Below, piece after piece: positions 59,530 through 64,000 of a stretch of DNA of 64,000 nucleotides (its first letter is position 1; every line of letters starts with the position of its first letter). Where the stretch lies: positions 26,153,073-26,217,072 of the forward strand of contig OY978526.1 in NCBI GenBank assembly GCA_963854835.1. Direction: 5' to 3'. The notes under the pieces are model-generated. The model did not search any database. It saw nothing but the letters and a program-made list of their open reading frames with translations, and was not told where the DNA came from. The position numbers were made by a program, and so were the translations under genes. The stretch comes from Megamerina dolium (Eukaryota; Arthropoda; Insecta; Diptera; Megamerinidae).

Positions 59530-61179
59530 ATGTCTGAAAACAATGGTGAGTATATTTTAAAACGTTTCTAAAAATTATTGACACAAAAATATCTGGAAAA
59601 GTATTTAATATTATACGGTGGGGACTTTTAGGCGGTCATTTTTGGACGGCATTATTTAAAAATATCCAACATAACTATTATGCCGACAAATTTGTCATTT
59701 TCAGATACTTCAAACGAATCAAACAGTATGGGAAGTGATAGCATTATTCAAGCGTCACGCCTTACAGGTGGTGGCAATCCACTGATGCGAACTGCTGTAT
59801 TACGTCCTTCTGTGCTAGGACCGTCAGTATTAGGTACTGCCTTGAGCAACATCAATAATGCAGCGACTGGCGGTGATGCTGTCAAGTCTAGTCCAGAAGA
59901 AAAAGAATCTGGTAATCCATTCTTAAAAGTTGATAAAGACGATGATAAAACCGCAGCAGAAGGTGCTGTAGGAGGTGAAGTGGCAAAAGATCATGAGACT
60001 GAAAGCGCTGATAAGAACAAAACTGATGCTGAAGAAGAATCTGATGAGGTTTGCTATATCAAGTACTTATTGTTTATATTTCATACATATTTCATTTATT
60101 TTTGCAATAGCGTCCGGATCCATTGACATTGCTACGTAAAAATGGTTTGGAACGTGCAAATCTATTTGCTGCTGCTAAAAACTCGATTCCACGGGTTGAA
60201 AGATCTGGATTTGTATTTGGTCAAAATGTTCATGAACGCGTAGTCGTCGTTAGTATTTAAATGTGATAATAATCGTAATTGTAAAATTTAATTTGTATTA
60301 TTATTCTAGGAAAACTTAATTGCAGATAGTACCTCAAAAGTCGAATCTTCGAACTCGGGTTCGACTTCCGGTGAATTACTTTTCTCCAGTGTTATACAAA
60401 ATGCAAAATCGAATGACAGTGATAATTGTGGTTCTAAAGATACAGATCAATCAAAGAGTTTAACTGATGTCGCACGTGAATATGAAGAAAGTCGTGCACA
60501 GAAACGCAAATATGAAGAAGTGGAAACATTTACAGGAGAAGAGAATGAAGTGAACATTGTTGATGTGAGCACAATTTCTTTGTACATACATGTGAAAAGT
60601 GGATTAATTTTAATTTCTTACTTAGGTAAATTGTAAATTATTTGCTTTTGTCAATAGTAATTGGGAGGAACGTGGTCGTGGTAGCTTGCGTCTGAATGAT
60701 TCGAAAAATGAACAAGAGTGTTCACGAGTTGTTTTTCGAACATCAGGGAATTTACGCTTACTATTGAATACAAAGGTGTGTTTACAGTACAGCATGTTAT
60801 TAAATTTTATTTTCATAAAATGTTTCAACTATATAAGGTATGGGCTGGAATGGTTGCCGAACGTCCAAGTCAAAAATCACTTCGCCTTACTGCTATGGAT
60901 AATACTGGAAAGATTAAGATATTTCTTGTAATGGCACGACCGGTCGATATTAATCAATTGCACAAATCTTTACTAGAACGAATTGATTCAAGGAAAGTAT
61001 CACATCCAGAGGAATGTCATGCAATCGGTTCAGAAAATAATGGAACTGAGTCAAAAAATGGTACTTCAGCGGTTATCAACGACGAAGCGGCAGAAGCAGC
61101 ATCGGTGGCAGAGCCAGAACATGATGATTCCACAGAACCGAGTCCCAAGAAAATTTTAACCGCAGAAACAGAAAATTAA
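59530..61179 (+). CDS. RanBP3: Ran-binding protein 3 (RanBP3)
   Basis: Six exons: 59530-59545, 59705-60048, 60111-60248, 60310-60564, 60626-60775 and 60838-61179. They give 414 residues. RanBP3 is a nuclear cofactor that helps CRM1 load export cargo with Ran-GTP. An acidic, Ser-rich N-terminal half (with an FGQN FG-type motif) leads to a Ran-binding domain from about residue 235: ETFTGEENEVNIVDVNCKLF, WEERGRGSLRLND, RTSGNLRLLLNTKVWAGM, LRLTAMD. The C-terminus is acidic with a PSPKK patch. The first coding exon is only 16 nt. The exon 2 donor (GAG|GTTTGC) is weak and the exon 3 donor is ambiguous among nearby GTs; I used GTTAGT. Confidence 0.91.
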
Positions 61180-61770
61180 TGCAGCCCCATTATTTATACA
61201 TATACAATGTAATTATATATATATTTTTTTTTTTCAAAAATTCGAGCAAATCCGATAAATTGCATATGGTTATGCATAAGTCTAACTAACTAATACTATG
61301 TTATTTATATAAATTTACTTTAATTATAAAAAATGAATTTTTGAATTTAAATATCAAACCATTTGATTTTTATTGTGGTAGTATCGAAAAATAAAAGAAA
61401 ATGTAATCTCTTTAGTCGAGCCTCAACATGTTTAATTGAAATATCTAGTTTTGGTTTGACTTTGGAACCGAAATACAAATTCTTAGATTGCTGAGTGCAT
61501 AATTTATGTGAAAAAAACAAGTTCTCTTAAAATAGGTAGGCACATTGAAGTAGAATTAAGTAATTGCTACTTTTTGCCACAGATATTTTAGCTTCCTCTC
61601 AATTGAGCTTAAGACATTCAAACGCATATTAAATATCGTTCAATATTTTAATGCAGAAAAATCCAAATAATTTTTGACAAAACACAAAACACATTAATAA
61701 CGTGCATGATCTGTTACATGACACACTCATACGGAGCAATCAAAGTGACTAGTCTCGGATATTTGAAATT
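61180..61770. other. RanBP3 3' flank
   Basis: AT-rich 3' UTR and intergenic DNA with several AATAAA-like sites (for example near 61390). No gene. Confidence 0.5.
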
Positions 61771-62550
61771 TATAACTTGCTATAATTCACTTAATATACC
61801 ATCAGGGACAACAATATTTGACACGTAGAGTTATATTATTCTGCTATATAACCCTGCCACAAATGGGTGAGTCACACGCACTGTTTATAGTATCTACTAT
61901 GCAAATTGCCTGAATTTTAAAAAATTTAAACCCCTGTAACTTCGGCAATCTTCTGTCTAGTGTCATATTTAACACTTAGATTAATACGACATTCGGAAGT
62001 AATATGGCATAAAACTAGAAAGCCACGCCCACTTCCTAATGGGTCTCCCATACAAAGTCGATGAAATTAAAAGGAAACTTAAACCGCTATAACTTGCAAA
62101 CTATTCAGCGTACGACAACCATATTTAAGTAGTAGATTTATATTGTAAGGATAACAAAATCCGTAAAAGAGGAGTGAGCCGCGGCCATTGTTTAGGGGTA
62201 GCTCCCGTACAAAGTGCCTGAATTTCTTTTAAATTTAAACCGCTGTAAATTCGGTAATCTTTTGTCTAGAACAACCATATTTGAAACGTATATTTATATG
62301 GCAGTCGGAAACAATCTGGCATTAAATCAGCAAACCACACCCACTTCTTAAAGGGGCTCTCATACAAAGTAACGGAAAATAAGAAAAACAAATTGCTATA
62401 ATTTACGAATTACAACCACATAAGGTGTGGATTAGTATTGCAAAGACAATTAGATATACAAGAAAGAGGAAAGCTACGACCACTCTTTTATATAGGTCCC
62501 CTACAAAGATATTTAGCTTGAATCTGCGAAGAACTAGCTAGGAACGCCTA
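61770..62550. repeat. diverged ~154-bp tandem repeat array
   Basis: A recurring block (AAACC-GCTGTAA-TTCGGTAATCTT-TGTCTAG, then a CATATTT line, then CCACGCCCACTT, then CATACAAAGT) reappears with period about 153-156 bp. Units start near 61775-61795, 61928, 62081, 62237 and 62390. Copies differ strongly, so the array is old. It codes for nothing. Confidence 0.65.
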
Positions 62551-64000
62551 CTATTTAATGTAGCTCTCATACAATCCTGCTCCTAATCTTGGATGCAGGT
62601 TGTTAGCGAACTCACATATAGAAGAAATACCTTTTCGTATATGTCCAACACAGCAACAACGAAGGAAAGAGTCAAAATTAGGAACTGGAACTAGAGTGCC
62701 ATAATAGATATTGCTATACAAAGAATATAAACGTCTCGTCTCCTTCGAATCGTCTCTTAAACACTTCTTACCAGAGTTGCTCGATTGCTTTAAGATAGGC
62801 CCGGGAACATTAGATGATGTAGAGCGTAGTTTTAGATCAGACAAAATTGTATTTTTTTCCTGTAGAAAATGGTGAAACGAATATGAGAATTTGAGAGAGT
62901 AATGCGGGGGCTCAATTGCACTGGTACAAGAGCAGGGGACAACGCAACAAATAAGTGCTACATTTAGTACTATAATGAAACAAATTACGAATATACTTAT
63001 AATATCTATGTAAGCAATTCTTTCAATCTGTAGTCAATAGCCGCTCTGAGATTTATTTTCTTTTATTTCAGTTAGTTTTCTCCCTTCAGTGTAATATACC
63101 AAGAGACGAAGGAGAGCGGAGTACATTTTTTAACCATTTTTTGTACGTAATTATTTTTAGCACATTTTAATGATTTCTCTTACATATTTATTGTTCATAT
63201 TTTTGAGTTTTTGGTGCACATAAATATCTATACTCATACTGCTAACGTTTTCCTAAATTAATGTCCCATTGGTGCCAGTATACAGTAGAATACCTTTGCA
63301 ATTCTGGGTTGGGCAAACACTAATTCTAATAACAAATCTCTTTATAATTTCATCTTGCGCTTAGTGTCGTTTTCATTCAAAAAACATTTTATTTCCTGAA
63401 AATATAATTTTTAATTCTCCATCATCTTATAGCTGCCTATATATTTTATATATTTTAAAATTCATAATTCTAGCTCATTTTTGCAACTAGACTTGTAGCA
63501 AGAAATAAATAGACTTTTTGTTTTTCCAAAATAAATATATACATTTATTAATATTTTTCTACAAAAGAAATTAGCTTAAAAATACTTTATACTACAATAT
63601 TTTAAAATGTAGTAATACTCAAACAGAAGGAAGTTTAATTAAACATTATAATAAAATAGTAGACCTGAATGTTATTATATGTATGTAAGTATGTACCTAC
63701 AATATAACAGATTATCATTATTAGCACACTAAGTTATTAATAATAAATAAGCATTAGGTTTATCATTTTGAACGTGAAGTCATATACATATATTTATAGT
63801 CGTATGCCTTTGCCGAAGATTATTTGTAGGTACCATTTATAAAAGTAAGCACCGTAGTTAATATTGAATTCTTGTATTTCATAATAAATGCAACCAAATA
63901 ATTTTCAAACGTTACATGTATATTTTATATGTAAGATACGTTTATTGATATTCATAGCTGCCTGTAATACAAGGCTAGCAGTAATATGAAATAATTAATG
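62551..64000. other. intergenic, no gene supported
   Basis: About 1.45 kb of AT-rich sequence. A 97-codon minus-strand ORF at 62551-62844 has no family features and overlaps the decayed edge of the tandem repeat, so I do not call it. Confidence 0.45.

Noticed and set aside
62551..62844. 97-codon minus-strand ORF
   Set aside because: No family features; overlaps the edge of the degraded tandem repeat.

Overview
This is animal nuclear DNA from a fly (Diptera), most likely a tephritid-type fruit fly. It is AT-rich, with short GT-AG introns and long intergenic stretches full of transposon remains. Every protein-coding gene I could name has its closest remembered relatives in Drosophila. Several of them (Lsd-1, tst, SdhD, PTPMT1, Rpt5, Hrd3, RanBP3, CSN6 and the oligoribonuclease gene) sit close together on Drosophila 3R, as I recall it, so the window appears to be a conserved Muller-E neighbourhood enlarged by transposons. 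I found no bacterial genes, operons or CRISPR arrays.

Layout. 1-2330 is the 3' part of a Ty3/gypsy LTR retrotransposon, which appears to interrupt an unrecognised minus-strand gene (2331-2933). 4951-6684 is a nest of TA-flanked inverted-repeat elements. 7479-10511 is Brd8 (+). 10701-12845 is a secreted phospholipase A2 (-). 15429-18851 is Lsd-1/perilipin 1 (+). 19480-20290 holds mariner and LINE relics. 20694-21389 is oligoribonuclease (-), 22642-23587 is DNAJC8 (+) and 23874-28156 is the Ski2-type helicase twister (-). A possible small unknown gene lies at 28540-29105 (+). CSN6 (+, 30299-31317) and Dph5 (-, 31616-32509) converge. 33664-35247 holds two LINE fragments, one with a perfect target-site duplication. 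36078-38364 is a seven-exon secreted Cys-rich protein of unknown function (+). 40161-40695 is a TTAA-flanked MITE. 40730-46681 is a complete gypsy-type element (-) with identical LTRs, and 46923-47308 is a related solo LTR. Then come SdhD (+, 48409-49185), PTPMT1 (-, 49402-50610), Rpt5 (+, 52942-54680), Hrd3/SEL1L (-, 55058-57898) and RanBP3 (+, 59530-61179). A ~154-bp diverged tandem repeat follows at about 61.8-62.5 kb.

The cellular genes are housekeeping functions that do not form one pathway. Two groups share a theme. Rpt5 (proteasome base), Hrd3 (ER-associated degradation) and CSN6 (COP9 signalosome) act in ubiquitin/proteasome proteolysis. Twister and oligoribonuclease act in RNA decay. 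SdhD and PTPMT1 are mitochondrial, and Lsd-1 and the phospholipase act on lipids.

The most notable signals are these: a textbook -1 frameshift signal (heptamer, 6-nt spacer, perfect 11-bp hairpin) at the gag end of the complete LTR element; a cellular gene apparently broken by the other copy; two GC-AG introns (DNAJC8 and CSN6); a duplicated 74-bp segment carrying potential cryptic exons inside an Lsd-1 intron; and a Brd8 bromodomain without the usual acetyl-lysine asparagine. All gene models were assembled by hand from splice signals, reading phase and remembered family features. No alignment or search was run.
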